64,000 bases of DNA from Lampropedia puyangensis (GTDB taxonomy: Bacteria; Pseudomonadota; Gammaproteobacteria; Burkholderiales; Burkholderiaceae_C), in the NCBI RefSeq assembly GCF_004833285.1, contig NZ_STFG01000001.1, forward strand, positions 186,001 to 250,000, written 5' to 3'. Under the pieces are notes generated by a model. It was not told the DNA's origin. It ran no database searches and saw nothing but the letters and a program-made list of their open reading frames with translations. Both the position numbers and the translations under genes were made by a program. This document shows positions 53,901 to 62,252 of the stretch, piece after piece (positions within the stretch are counted from its first letter, which is position 1; each line of letters starts with the position of its first letter).

Positions 53901-55050
53901 GCACAAATACCAAGCCCCTCAAGAGGTGGTGCACTGGAGGCCCAGACACATCTACCCGCAAGGGCTGGATCAGCAGTTCGCCATTGCCAGTTTCAGCATG
54001 TTGGCGCGAGGTGCGCAGCAGCAGCTAGCCCCTTTGCATGCAGGTGAGGCTGATACATGGGCGCCTGAGGAGTTGCAGCCGCAACCTGATACAGAGACCG
54101 CCTTCTTATGGCAACCAGCCGCACGCTTGGCCGACGATGAGGCGCAGGGTGCGACTGTGGCATCAACGCCTTATGCGGAGCAGGGGGCACCAACCCTGAC
54201 TGCAACAGAGGATGTGGCGCGCGCACCTTGGCATGCCTTGGCGGGCAGCTCACGTTTGGGCGATTGGATGCACCAGGCACTCGAGTTATTGCAAAGCGAA
54301 GGCTTTCCCGTTGTGCCTACGGATGGGCTATGGCAGCGTTTGCTGCGTCGTGCGCAGCAAGCCGGGTTTGAGGCCCAATGGCCATCATTGCAGCAGTGGC
54401 TGCAGGGCATTGTGCAAACGGCGCTGCCATTGCAGTCTTCGGTTTGGCAGGGTGAGGCAGTGGAGGTGGTGCCGCATTTGCCCGTACGACCACCAATGCG
54501 GTTAGGTGATTTCAGCCAGACGCTTTCAGAGTTGGAGTTTTGGTTGCCTGTCACCAATGCCCATGCCACGCAGTTGGATGCGCTGTGTCGCCAGTATTGT
54601 TGGCCTGGCCATGCCCGGCCAACGCTCACGCGCCGAGAATGGCATGGCATGCTGATGGGGTTTGCCGATTTGGTCGTTGAGTCTGAGGGCAGATATTGGG
54701 TGCTTGACTACAAGACCAACCGGTTGGGTGACAGTGCGGCCAGTTATACCCCGCAGGCTTTGCGCGATGCGGTTTTACACCACCGCTACGATTTGCAAGC
54801 GATGCTGTATTTGCAGGCATTGCACCGGTTGCTGCAAACGCGTTTGCCCGGTTATGTGCCTGAGCAGCATTTGGGGGGCGCGATGTATTGGTTTTTGCGA
54901 GGCATTGAGCATGAAAGCGCTGGAGTAATCCATTTTGAAACACCAACGGCGCTGTTAATGGCCATGGATGCCGCATTGGGCCATACGCACACGGCAGCAC
55001 CAGCAACACAAACAGATGGCGGGCATGACCAAGCCGCGCAGACAGCATGA
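50956..55050 (+). CDS. recB: Exodeoxyribonuclease V beta subunit
   Basis: Helicase-nuclease subunit of RecBCD, 1364 residues. SF1 motifs appear in order: Walker A EASAGTGKTWTIAALYLRLV near residue 28, motif Ia MTFTRAATQELNARIRDRL, motif II VAMIDEFQDTSPGQYQVF, motif III LLLIGDPKQSIYRFRGADIY, motif IV DTNFRSTQAVVDAVNHVF, motif V VTIHKSKGLEYPVVMLPFGS, and motif VI LYVALTRARHALWVG. The C-terminal nuclease has GFADLVVESEGRYWVLDYKT with the D-(x)n-DYK pattern. The only start that keeps Walker A at the usual place is TTG at 50956, preceded by an AT-rich stretch and no clear Shine-Dalgarno. No recC is next to it. Confidence 0.95.
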   Translation: MSHSSTTSFVEQPLALRLPLFGSRLIEASAGTGKTWTIAALYLRLVLGHGATPALGADLLDARSSREPLVPSQILVMTFTRAATQELNARIRDRLSEAARFFRGELDESQADALLHGLRECYPPGPLRELAAWRLANAADTMDEAAIYTIDAWCNKVLQSYASLTGSLNGDALGGDTQTLWQWAALDFWRNQVYPLEGDALDAVLRLWPDAEYWLAQSGAWQGKAQPSSMVQNEREDAPNQTFIVPTLKQWLPQQLKEQGQVLSALAAGWPEKLVQLRQWLDVQTDKEGPTGKHWSGVKLKPQSYHQWLDALAQWANNPSAAVGGVHDKQLWRLTPEGLADARTSKAPALHVSEIPAASADLEVLLQALQALPSVEQGIARIAMQYTHLRWQELKKQQQAMDFSDLLVRVQQALTSDQGAVLRQRLLAEYPVAMIDEFQDTSPGQYQVFHDLYRPQDNDAAQALLLIGDPKQSIYRFRGADIYSYLAAKQETQGRHYALDTNFRSTQAVVDAVNHVFQQAEERAGPGAFFFRASASDHAAENRSEAPETTKALQANPLPFVPVMANGLRETLQDWLGKRVPALTIATQQEGQSTELGCDWFAQCCAEQVVRWLQEERLQFGQPSQDQANTSNRALQPGDIAILVHRRRDAVRVQQALRQRGLSSVYLSDRESVYASAQAQDVVAWLQAVAEPADVALARAALATPLLGLSQVELLAYADQEELLDDWLQLLQHLHGVWRKQGVLPMLRQLVHQRALASQWLAADDGLGERKLTNVLHLAELLQHASQAHEGEQGLIRFLVQQIHLAGQVSGALEAEEQTVRLESDARLIQIVTIHKSKGLEYPVVMLPFGSYMKPVKKTASDGLWSDVASEESDTQDSGPQPDSDDERLREDLRLLYVALTRARHALWVGFPVNRRTNSKKGSELHRSALGYLLCGQAEQAVDDAAWWPMVQAWQAQCVDIAGQLLPMPQASEDAAQVIWPLHKYQAPQEVVHWRPRHIYPQGLDQQFAIASFSMLARGAQQQLAPLHAGEADTWAPEELQPQPDTETAFLWQPAARLADDEAQGATVASTPYAEQGAPTLTATEDVARAPWHALAGSSRLGDWMHQALELLQSEGFPVVPTDGLWQRLLRRAQQAGFEAQWPSLQQWLQGIVQTALPLQSSVWQGEAVEVVPHLPVRPPMRLGDFSQTLSELEFWLPVTNAHATQLDALCRQYCWPGHARPTLTRREWHGMLMGFADLVVESEGRYWVLDYKTNRLGDSAASYTPQALRDAVLHHRYDLQAMLYLQALHRLLQTRLPGYVPEQHLGGAMYWFLRGIEHESAGVIHFETPTALLMAMDAALGHTHTAAPATQTDGGHDQAAQTA

Positions 55051-55061
55051 GGAGCGGTGTG

Positions 55062-57257
55062 ATGGAGCAAATGCTTGACACCGGTATGCCCGACCGGACA
55101 GATGCATTGGTGCAGCAATTATGGCAATGGGCCGATGCGGGTTGGTTGCGCCGCGTGGATGTGGCATTTGCGCAATGGGTGCAGCAGCAAGATGCGCAGT
55201 GCCATCGCGCCTTGCCTGTGGCCGTTAGCGTGCTCTGCGCCTTGGAAGGGCGTGGGCACAGCTGCCTTGAATTGGCGGATGTACATGGCCGTTTGGCGCA
55301 ATGGTTGGACTGGCCGCGTGATATGGCCGCACAAACGGCACTGCGGCAGTTGTTGGCGCTGTTGCCAACGCAGAAACAGCCATGGTTGACTGTACTCCAA
55401 AGCCCATTGATTGCCATCACTGCGGCGGGGGGGGGTGTCATGCACAAAGACCCCACTGGCCAAGAATCGCAAAGCGATACCCCCATGCTGCTGGCGGTGA
55501 ATGCCCGAGGCGAGCCCCAGCGTTTGTATTTGCGGCGTTATTTTCAATTTGAGCAAGCTGCGGCACATGGGCTGCTGGCGCGTGTTCAACCCATTGCGTC
55601 ACAGGTGCAAACTGGCTTTGCGCGGGAAGAGCAAATTGCTGAGGTATTAGGGCAGTTGTTCCCCTCTGCAGGAGGGGGGCAGACACCACCACAATGGCAG
55701 AAAATGGCTTGTGCGTTGGCATTGCGGCAGCGTTTAGGTGTCATCACCGGAGGTCCTGGAACAGGCAAGACCTATACCGCCGCACGCTTGATGGCTGCCG
55801 CGCTCGCGCTGGCAGATGATCCGGCCCAATTGCGCATTCGCTTGGCTGCGCCCACAGGCAAGGCGGCTGCGCGGTTGAGTGAATCCTTGCAGCAGGCACT
55901 GCAGGATTTGCCGCCTGCCGTGCGTAGCAATACTGCGTTGTTTGACGCGCTCAACCGCATTCCTGCTGCGCGCACCTTGCATTCTTTATTGGGAGTCAGG
56001 CCCGGAACACGCCAGTTGCGCCACGATGGTGCCCATCCATTGGCACTGGATTGGCTGATCGTGGACGAGGCCTCCATGGTGGATTTGGAAATGATGGCCG
56101 CGTTGTTGCAGGCGATGCCACCACATGCGCATTTGGTGCTTCTTGGCGATAAGGATCAGCTCGATTCTGTAGAGGCTGGCGCAGTGCTTGGCGATGTGTG
56201 TGAAGGCGCGCAGCAAGGCCACTACAGTGCAGAGACTGCGGCTTACTTGCAGCGAACGTGCGCAGAATCAGTGCCAGAGGCCATGCTGCAGCCTGAAGCC
56301 GACGCCCAGCCCGCTCCTGCGTTGTCGCAAGCCATTGCCATGCTGCGTGAGAGCCGCCGTTTTGGCGGCATGATTGGCCAATTGGCATTGGCCGTACAAC
56401 GCAACGACGGCGCCCATATGCAGGCGCTAATGACCCAATTGCAAAGCCTGCAGCCTGATGCACGCACTGTGTTCTGGAAAGAACAGGCCACAGAGCAGGA
56501 TGCACGTCAGGTTTTCTGGGGGCAAGGCCACAACAGTGGCATGTCTGCAGAGGGCTATGGTGCGTTGGCTGCGCTGTTGAAAGCGATGCCTCGCTGGCCT
56601 TCTGCCAAAGTTCCTGCTGCTGGCCCTGATGATGAGTCGTGGCTGGCATGGCAGGGCGCCCATGCCCAATGGGCGCGCCAGTTGCTTGATACTTTGGCGC
56701 GGTTTCGCATTCTGTGCGCGACCCGCCAGGGCACATGGGGTGTCGACGGAATGAATGCCTTGGTCATTCAGGCTTTGCGTGCGGCAGGTTTGCCGGTTAA
56801 AAACCAGGGCTGGTTTGTGGGGCGGGTGGTGATGGTGACACGCAATGACGCCAGTTTAGGCATATTCAATGGGGATGTGGGAATCGCACTGCCTGCGGCA
56901 AACAATCGCCAGCAATTGCGGGTGTACTTTCCGCAAACCGGGCTGGATGCCCAAGGCCTGCCAGTGCAGTCGATCCGCTCTATTGCGGTGAGTCGTATGC
57001 AGCACGTGGAGACTGCTTTTGCCATGACGGTCCACAAAAGCCAGGGGTCAGAATTTGCCCATGTACTGCTGTGCTTGCCTGGCTATAGCAGCCCATTGTT
57101 GACGCGGGAGTTGCTCTACACCGGGCTCACCCGTGCAAAAAAATATTTTAGCTATTTGTCTGCGCAAACCGGTGCCTGGCAGCAAGCCATGGCACAAAGC
57201 ACCTTGCGCACCAGTGGTTTGGTGGCATTGCTCTATGGGGATGGATGGGGCAGTTGA
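55062..57257 (+). CDS. recD: Exodeoxyribonuclease V alpha subunit
   Basis: 5'-3' helicase subunit of RecBCD, 731 residues from the ATG at 55062. Walker A is GVITGGPGTGKTYTAARLMA; further motifs are RLAAPTGKAAARLSESL, LIVDEASMVDLEMMAALLQA, LVLLGDKDQLDSVEAGAVLG, and AFAMTVHKSQGSEFAHVLLC near the end. The N-domain is normal. An earlier ATG at 55047 overlaps the recB stop by four bases, but AGGAG lies seven bases before 55062, so the later start is preferred. An insertion between motif III and the C-terminus (~400-500) is rich in Gln and Ala, as in other betaproteobacterial RecD. Confidence 0.94.
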   Translation: MEQMLDTGMPDRTDALVQQLWQWADAGWLRRVDVAFAQWVQQQDAQCHRALPVAVSVLCALEGRGHSCLELADVHGRLAQWLDWPRDMAAQTALRQLLALLPTQKQPWLTVLQSPLIAITAAGGGVMHKDPTGQESQSDTPMLLAVNARGEPQRLYLRRYFQFEQAAAHGLLARVQPIASQVQTGFAREEQIAEVLGQLFPSAGGGQTPPQWQKMACALALRQRLGVITGGPGTGKTYTAARLMAAALALADDPAQLRIRLAAPTGKAAARLSESLQQALQDLPPAVRSNTALFDALNRIPAARTLHSLLGVRPGTRQLRHDGAHPLALDWLIVDEASMVDLEMMAALLQAMPPHAHLVLLGDKDQLDSVEAGAVLGDVCEGAQQGHYSAETAAYLQRTCAESVPEAMLQPEADAQPAPALSQAIAMLRESRRFGGMIGQLALAVQRNDGAHMQALMTQLQSLQPDARTVFWKEQATEQDARQVFWGQGHNSGMSAEGYGALAALLKAMPRWPSAKVPAAGPDDESWLAWQGAHAQWARQLLDTLARFRILCATRQGTWGVDGMNALVIQALRAAGLPVKNQGWFVGRVVMVTRNDASLGIFNGDVGIALPAANNRQQLRVYFPQTGLDAQGLPVQSIRSIAVSRMQHVETAFAMTVHKSQGSEFAHVLLCLPGYSSPLLTRELLYTGLTRAKKYFSYLSAQTGAWQQAMAQSTLRTSGLVALLYGDGWGS

Positions 57258-57329
57258 AACTGCAGATGTGGGCGTTTGGTTACGACATCTTGTGATGCCG
57301 CTGACAGATTCAATGCCACAATTGTGGGC

Positions 57330-58157
57330 ATGAACTTCGTTGACATGCTCAAAGATGCCGCTACCCGCAACCAATCGATGTTGTGCGTGGGGCTGGACCC
57401 CGAACCTGCGCGTTTTCCTGCTCCGTGGCAAGGCAGCGCAGCCCATATTTATGAATTTTGTGCGGCCATTGTGGATGCGACTGCAGATCTGGCATGCGCG
57501 TTCAAGCCGCAAATTGCCTATTTTGCAGCCCACCGTGCAGAAGAGCAGCTTGAGCGCTTGATCGCGCATATCCGCACTGTGGCGCAACATGTTCCTGTCA
57601 TTCTTGATGCCAAGCGTGGAGATATTGGCTCAACAGCGCAGCAATACGCCAAAGAGGCGTTTGAGCGCTATGGTGCCGATGCGGTCACGTTGTCTCCTTT
57701 TATGGGGTTTGATTCGGTCGAACCTTATCTGCAGTACCCCGGCAAAGGGGCTTACTTGTTGTGCCGCACCTCCAACCCTGGGGGCGATGACTTTCAACCT
57801 CAGCGCTTGGCTGATGTGGCGGGCCAACCGCGCTTGTATGAGCATTTGGCGCGGCTGGTTCAGGGATCATGGAATACCAACGGCCAATTAGGGTTGGTAG
57901 TTGGCGCAACTTATCCGCAAGAGATTGCGGCAGTGCGCCAATGTGCCCCTTCAGCACCATTGCTCATTCCCGGTGTGGGGGCGCAAGGGGGGGATGCGGT
58001 CGCTACCGTGAAAGCGGGCTATGCCGGGCCAGGCAGCGTGGCCATCAATTCATCGCGTGCTATTTTGTATGCGAGCGCAGGCCCTGACTTTGCGCAAGCA
58101 GCGCGCGCCGAAGCCTTGCGTACACGTGATGTGCTCAATGCAGCGGCGCAGGCTTAG
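57330..58157 (+). CDS. pyrF: Orotidine-5'-phosphate decarboxylase, group 2
   Basis: Makes UMP from OMP, the last step of de novo pyrimidine synthesis. The 275-residue TIM barrel has [20 protein letters not shown] at the N-terminus and the catalytic [20 protein letters not shown] (Lys-Asp-Lys/Asp network), characteristic of the longer type 2 enzymes. [11 protein letters not shown]-like and [20 protein letters not shown] phosphate-binding loops follow. ATG at 57330 ([12 protein letters not shown]) is chosen; the in-frame extension to 57276 is not conserved. It lies 72 bases after recD. Confidence 0.95.
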   Translation: MNFVDMLKDAATRNQSMLCVGLDPEPARFPAPWQGSAAHIYEFCAAIVDATADLACAFKPQIAYFAAHRAEEQLERLIAHIRTVAQHVPVILDAKRGDIGSTAQQYAKEAFERYGADAVTLSPFMGFDSVEPYLQYPGKGAYLLCRTSNPGGDDFQPQRLADVAGQPRLYEHLARLVQGSWNTNGQLGLVVGATYPQEIAAVRQCAPSAPLLIPGVGAQGGDAVATVKAGYAGPGSVAINSSRAILYASAGPDFAQAARAEALRTRDVLNAAAQA

Positions 58158-58210
58158 AGGCTAGCTACGCAGGTACACTTCGTCCATTCTTTTCTTCATT
58201 TTTAACGCGC

Positions 58211-58978
58211 ATGGCCGCTCCATCCTCTTCTGGTTCATTGCAACAAGGCAAGGCGCCTTTTGAACTCAAAAGCGCCAGTTTGCCGGTGGTTGCACTGCTA
58301 CTGAAAACCACCGATACCTATGCGATTCGGCAGGCCTTGGCAGAGCGATTTGCCGATGAGCCTGATTTTTTTGACAACGATCCGGTTATTTTGGACCTTT
58401 CTGCCATTCAGGATGAAGCGCAAACGCTGGATTTTGATGGCTTGATTGGGACTTTGCGTGGTCTCAAAACCATTCCTGTTGCCGTGCGCAATGGCAGTGT
58501 CCAGCAAGTGGCCGATGCGCGCGAAGCAGGACTGGCTGTGGCCCCCGATGCGGCACCTACGCGGCAGGCTGATACTTCCCCCAAAGTGGAGATTCGCGAA
58601 GTCATTCGTGAAGTGGAGGTGGTGCGCGAGGCTCCGGCGAGCGAGACCGTGCTGGTAGAAAAGCCTCTGCGTTCAGGTCAACAGGTGTATGCACGTGGTG
58701 CAGATTTGATTGTTTTGGCGGCAGTGAATTTTGGTGCTGAAGTGATTGCCGATGGCCATGTGCATGTCTATGCGCCATTGCGTGGGCGTGCCATTGCGGG
58801 TGCGCGCGGCAATACCCAGGCGCGTATTTTTACGCAATGCATGGAGGCGCAACTGGTTTCTGTGGCGGGTATTTACCGCACCGCAGAGAACGATCTGCCT
58901 GCCGAAGTGGCCAGTCGCCCAGCTCAGGTGCGTTTGGATGGGGAGCGGCTGGTGATTGAGCCGCTCAACAAAAGTTAA
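58211..58978 (+). CDS. minC: Septum-site inhibitor MinC
   Basis: FtsZ assembly inhibitor of 255 residues. The N-domain is at ~15-105 (FELKSASLPVVALLLKTTDT; GLIGTLRGLKTIPVAVRNGS). A Val/Arg/Glu-rich linker (KVEIREVIREVEVVREAP) precedes the C-terminal beta-helix (PLRSGQQVYARGADLIVLAA; GAEVIADGHVHVYAPLRGRA), which binds MinD. It is followed after 239 bases by minD, a wider gap than in many relatives, where a separate minD promoter could sit. Confidence 0.93.
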   Translation: MAAPSSSGSLQQGKAPFELKSASLPVVALLLKTTDTYAIRQALAERFADEPDFFDNDPVILDLSAIQDEAQTLDFDGLIGTLRGLKTIPVAVRNGSVQQVADAREAGLAVAPDAAPTRQADTSPKVEIREVIREVEVVREAPASETVLVEKPLRSGQQVYARGADLIVLAAVNFGAEVIADGHVHVYAPLRGRAIAGARGNTQARIFTQCMEAQLVSVAGIYRTAENDLPAEVASRPAQVRLDGERLVIEPLNKS

Positions 58979-59217
58979 AGAGTTTGGTGCACCAAGGCGA
59001 TGCTTGTGGCGTTTGAGGCCGGTGTGCAAAAGTGAAAAGCGTTAACAAAGTGCCGATCGCAGCCCAATGTAAGGTTATGCCATTGAATCAAGGGGCTAGA
59101 GTCGGCAAAATAACAGGTTTACTAACGATTTGCGCTTACGATGGATGAAAGCGCGTACCGTTTAAGCGCAATCAAGGCGCATTGTCAGCATTGTCTATTT
59201 CTCACAGGATCAATTCC

Positions 59218-60033
59218 ATGGCCAAAATCATCGTCGTGACCTCCGGTAAGGGCGGGGTCGGTAAAACCACCACAAGTGCCAGTTTCTCCTCGGGCTTGGC
59301 CTTGCGCGGGCACAAGACGGCTGTCATTGATTTCGATGTGGGTTTGCGCAATTTGGATTTGATCATGGGCGCCGAGCGTCGCGTTGTGTATGACTTGATC
59401 AATGTGATTCAAGGTGAAGCCAATCTCAATCAGGCGCTCATCAAAGACAAGCAACTTGAAAACCTTTTTATCCTCGCTGCATCGCAAACACGCGATAAAG
59501 ATGCGTTGACAGAAGAGGGCGTGGAGAAAGTACTCACAGATTTGGCAGACATGGGCTTTGAGTACATCATTTGCGATTCGCCCGCCGGGATTGAAAGTGG
59601 TGCTTTACTGGCCATGAAGTTTGCTGATGAAGCTATCGTTGTGACCAATCCAGAGGTTTCCTCGGTACGCGATTCAGACCGTATTTTGGGCATGCTGTCG
59701 TCCAAAACCAAACGTGCCATTGATGGCAAAGATCCTGTCAAAGAGCATCTGCTGATTACGCGCTACAACCCCAATCGTGTTGAAGGCGGGCAAATGCTGT
59801 CGCTGGAAGACATTCAGGACATTTTGCGCATTCAGTTGATTGGCGTGATTCCCGAGTCGGAAACTGTATTGCAGGCATCTAACCAAGGGTTGCCCGCTGT
59901 ACACATGAAAGGCTCAGATGTATCGGAAGCCTATATGGATGTGGTGGCCCGTTTCTTGGGTGAGGAAAAGCCTCTGCGTTTTATTGAAGCGCAAAAAGGT
60001 GGTTTCTTCAAACGCATCTTCGGCGGGAGGTAA
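59218..60033 (+). CDS. minD: Septum-site ATPase MinD
   Basis: Membrane-cycling ATPase of 271 residues that recruits MinC to the poles. The deviant Walker A is SGKGGVGKTTTSASFSSGLA at the N-terminus, with DFDVGLRNLDLIMGAERRVV (Walker A') and YIICDSPAGIESGALLAM (Walker B). The C-terminal amphipathic membrane-targeting helix is KGGFFKRIFGGR. ATG at 59218 has AGGA eight bases upstream; the frame extends to 59182 without conservation. It is followed directly by minE. Confidence 0.97.
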   Translation: MAKIIVVTSGKGGVGKTTTSASFSSGLALRGHKTAVIDFDVGLRNLDLIMGAERRVVYDLINVIQGEANLNQALIKDKQLENLFILAASQTRDKDALTEEGVEKVLTDLADMGFEYIICDSPAGIESGALLAMKFADEAIVVTNPEVSSVRDSDRILGMLSSKTKRAIDGKDPVKEHLLITRYNPNRVEGGQMLSLEDIQDILRIQLIGVIPESETVLQASNQGLPAVHMKGSDVSEAYMDVVARFLGEEKPLRFIEAQKGGFFKRIFGGR

Positions 60034-60039
60034 GTGGCT

Positions 60040-60315
60040 ATGTCTTTGATCGAAATGTTGTTTGGCGGCAAGAAAAAGACCGCCTCGGTTGCCAAGGAAC
60101 GTTTGCAAATCATCCTGGCACACGAACGCAGTGACCGCACGACCAGCAAGCCTGACTTCCTGACAGATCTTCAAAAAGATTTAGTGCAGGTGATCTCCAA
60201 GTACATCCAGATCGATCCAGGTGATATTAAAGTCAGTTTGGACAAACAAGACAACCTGGAAGTGTTGGAGGTAAAAATTGAAATGCCGGAGTCGGAATTG
60301 CGCCCCAAAGCCTGA
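60040..60315 (+). CDS. minE: Topological specificity factor MinE
   Basis: Stimulates MinD ATP hydrolysis and sets the division site. The 91-residue protein starts [20 protein letters not shown], with the MinD-binding segment [15 protein letters not shown] and the topological domain [23 protein letters not shown] at 60040 is chosen over GTG at 60034 because GGGAGG ends nine bases before the ATG. It lies six bases after minD. Confidence 0.96.
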   Translation: MSLIEMLFGGKKKTASVAKERLQIILAHERSDRTTSKPDFLTDLQKDLVQVISKYIQIDPGDIKVSLDKQDNLEVLEVKIEMPESELRPKA

Positions 60316-60366
60316 GTGCGTGGTTTCAATCCTGTGTAAGTCACTGCGTACTATTGCAGTTGCTGC

Positions 60367-60399
60367 AAAAAAGCCTGCCGTTGGAGCAGGCTTTTTTTT
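60367..60399. terminator. Bidirectional terminator between minE and the thioredoxin gene
   Basis: AAAAAAGCCTGC (60367-60378) pairs with GCAGGC (60386-60391) over a seven-base loop, followed by eight T residues. A- and T-runs on both sides let it serve the converging genes. Confidence 0.9.
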
Positions 60400-60484
60400 A
60401 TGCAGGACTCTTCGTTCGATGGCGTGCAGATCCTCAGCGCGTTTTAAGCTATTTGCACTGTGTATCCACACGATCTGGGCATGT

Positions 60485-61396
60485 TTAGCTCAGCACGACT
60501 GAGGACAAGCGGCGGCGATAACTGGCCACAGTGGGGTCTTCTGGTGGTATTTGGCCTTCTGCCACAGGGGGCTTTGCGGGCTCAATGATATCCAGAATGG
60601 CGACATAGGCTTTGCGTGCCAGGTCGTCATTCCAACAGCGATCGCGCATCAGGATTTCCAACAACTCATCCATCGCAGCAGTCCACTGGTTGTGCGCAAG
60701 CAGGATTTGGGCGCGCTCAAAACGGGCAGCGAAATCGCGCTTGTTACTCGCGATGGCGGCATCCAGTGCTTGTATACGCGCATTGGCGTCACCAGCCAGC
60801 TGCACGAGATCAAGCGCATCCATCCATACTTTCAAGGCATTGAGCCGCTGTGAGGTGCCAGCTAAGGCAATGACCGGGGCGAACGCTACTTTGGCATCGT
60901 CCTCCAGCCCCATTTCAAGCAGCAGCTTGATGTAGTCAAAACGGGCTTTTTCATCCTCGGGCTTGTCTGTAACGGCTTGCTGGAGTTTTTCCAAGCGTGC
61001 CTGCAAATCGTTGTCATCGACCTGTGTCAAAACTTCTTGTTCCAACTCTTGCGGCACATCGTCTGGACCGGCTTCAGGCAAATGCTTGTCAAGGAATTCG
61101 CGTATTTGCCCTTCGGGTAATGCCCCCATAAAACCATCAACGGGTTGACCTTGTGACATCAACACGCAAGTCGGGATGCTGCGAACCCCAAACATGCCAG
61201 CGAGTTGCTGCTCTTGGTCGGAGTCGATCTTGACCAGCTTAAAGCGACCGTTGTAGGCCACTTCGAGCTTCTCCAAAATCGGGCCGAGTGTGCGGCAAGG
61301 GCCACACCATGGCGCCCAGAAGTCCACCAGGATGGGGGTGTGCATGGAGGCTTCAATCACTTCGCTTTCGAAGTTTTCAATGCTGACATCAATCAT
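60485..61396 (-). CDS. Thioredoxin-domain co-chaperone, CnoX/YbbN type
   Basis: A 303-residue protein. The thioredoxin fold at ~5-108 keeps the active site WAPWCGPCRTLGP, so unlike Escherichia coli YbbN it should have disulfide redox activity. The C-terminal ~190 residues are TPR-like helices (EKLQQAVTDKPEDEKARFDY; RFERAQILLAHNQWTAAMDE). CnoX-type proteins hold oxidised or unfolding clients for GroEL. It is convergent with minE and stands alone on its strand. Confidence 0.9.
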   Translation of the reverse strand: MIDVSIENFESEVIEASMHTPILVDFWAPWCGPCRTLGPILEKLEVAYNGRFKLVKIDSDQEQQLAGMFGVRSIPTCVLMSQGQPVDGFMGALPEGQIREFLDKHLPEAGPDDVPQELEQEVLTQVDDNDLQARLEKLQQAVTDKPEDEKARFDYIKLLLEMGLEDDAKVAFAPVIALAGTSQRLNALKVWMDALDLVQLAGDANARIQALDAAIASNKRDFAARFERAQILLAHNQWTAAMDELLEILMRDRCWNDDLARKAYVAILDIIEPAKPPVAEGQIPPEDPTVASYRRRLSSVVLS

Positions 61397-61430
61397 CTCA
61401 ATCGTATTCCTTTTCGAGTGGCGGGGCTTA

Positions 61431-61446
61431 CCGCATAGCTATGCGG
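61431..61446. repeat. Perfect 16-bp palindrome upstream of the CnoX gene
   Basis: CCGCATAGCTATGCGG is fully self-complementary, without a loop. It lies 35 bases before the thioredoxin-protein start on the minus strand and 237 bases before purE. No T-run follows. A dimeric regulator site is possible; a 16-base perfect palindrome is rare by chance but not diagnostic. Confidence 0.55.
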
Positions 61447-61682
61447 CGCCGTATGTGCGAAGCCCATACTTGGGGGCCATGTGCCGAGTTTAAAGCGTGG
61501 CAAAGGCCTTGGTGGGTTGAAGGGGCATGTGCCTGCGCAGGTGTCGTTGTGTTTGATGCCTGTTCATGCTTTTGAGGGGTGAGTGCGATTGAATGCGCCC
61601 TGAATGCAATTCTCACTGGCTCGAGGGCCTTTTACTGCACGAAGCACGTAAAATAGCGCGTTTTACTCGATTGGCCCAAGTC

Positions 61683-62177
61683 ATGTCACACATTCAGGTA
61701 GGGGTGGTGATGGGTTCCAGCAGCGACTGGGACACCATGCAGCACGCCGTTTCGATTTTGGAAGAGTTCTCCATTGCGCATGAGGCACGGGTGGTTTCCG
61801 CGCACCGCATGCCTGATGACATGTTCGCTTATGCTGAGGCGGCCGCTGACCGTGGTCTGCAAGCCATTATTGCGGGTGCGGGTGGGGCCGCGCATTTGCC
61901 GGGCATGATTGCCGCCAAAACGATCGTGCCGGTGCTGGGCGTGCCCGTAGCCAGCCGGCATTTGCAAGGGGTTGATTCCTTGCACAGCATTGTGCAAATG
62001 CCCAAAGGGGTTCCGGTCGCGACCTTCGCTATCGGTACTGCAGGCGCGGCCAATGCTGCGCTGTTTGCTGTGGCCTTGCTGGCAAGGCAAAACCCAGCAC
62101 TTGCTGCGCAATTGCAAGCTTGGCGTGCCAAGCAAACCGAAGTGGCACGCCAAATGGCTTTGCCGCCGGTAGTCTGA
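61683..62177 (+). CDS. purE: N5-carboxyaminoimidazole ribonucleotide mutase
   Basis: Isomerises N5-CAIR to CAIR in purine synthesis. The 164-residue class I PurE shows [40 protein letters not shown] (catalytic SAHR), [19 protein letters not shown] and LLQ-like [23 protein letters not shown] at 61683 (MSHIQVGVV) gives the family length; the frame runs 90 bases further upstream without conservation. It precedes purK by 75 bases. Confidence 0.97.
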   Translation: MSHIQVGVVMGSSSDWDTMQHAVSILEEFSIAHEARVVSAHRMPDDMFAYAEAAADRGLQAIIAGAGGAAHLPGMIAAKTIVPVLGVPVASRHLQGVDSLHSIVQMPKGVPVATFAIGTAGAANAALFAVALLARQNPALAAQLQAWRAKQTEVARQMALPPVV

Positions 62178-62252
62178 ATTCAAGTTTCAAGTGGGGATGA
62201 AGGTTGGCTTAATGCGTACCTTCTGTGATGCGAATGCGATGTGAGGTGTGTG

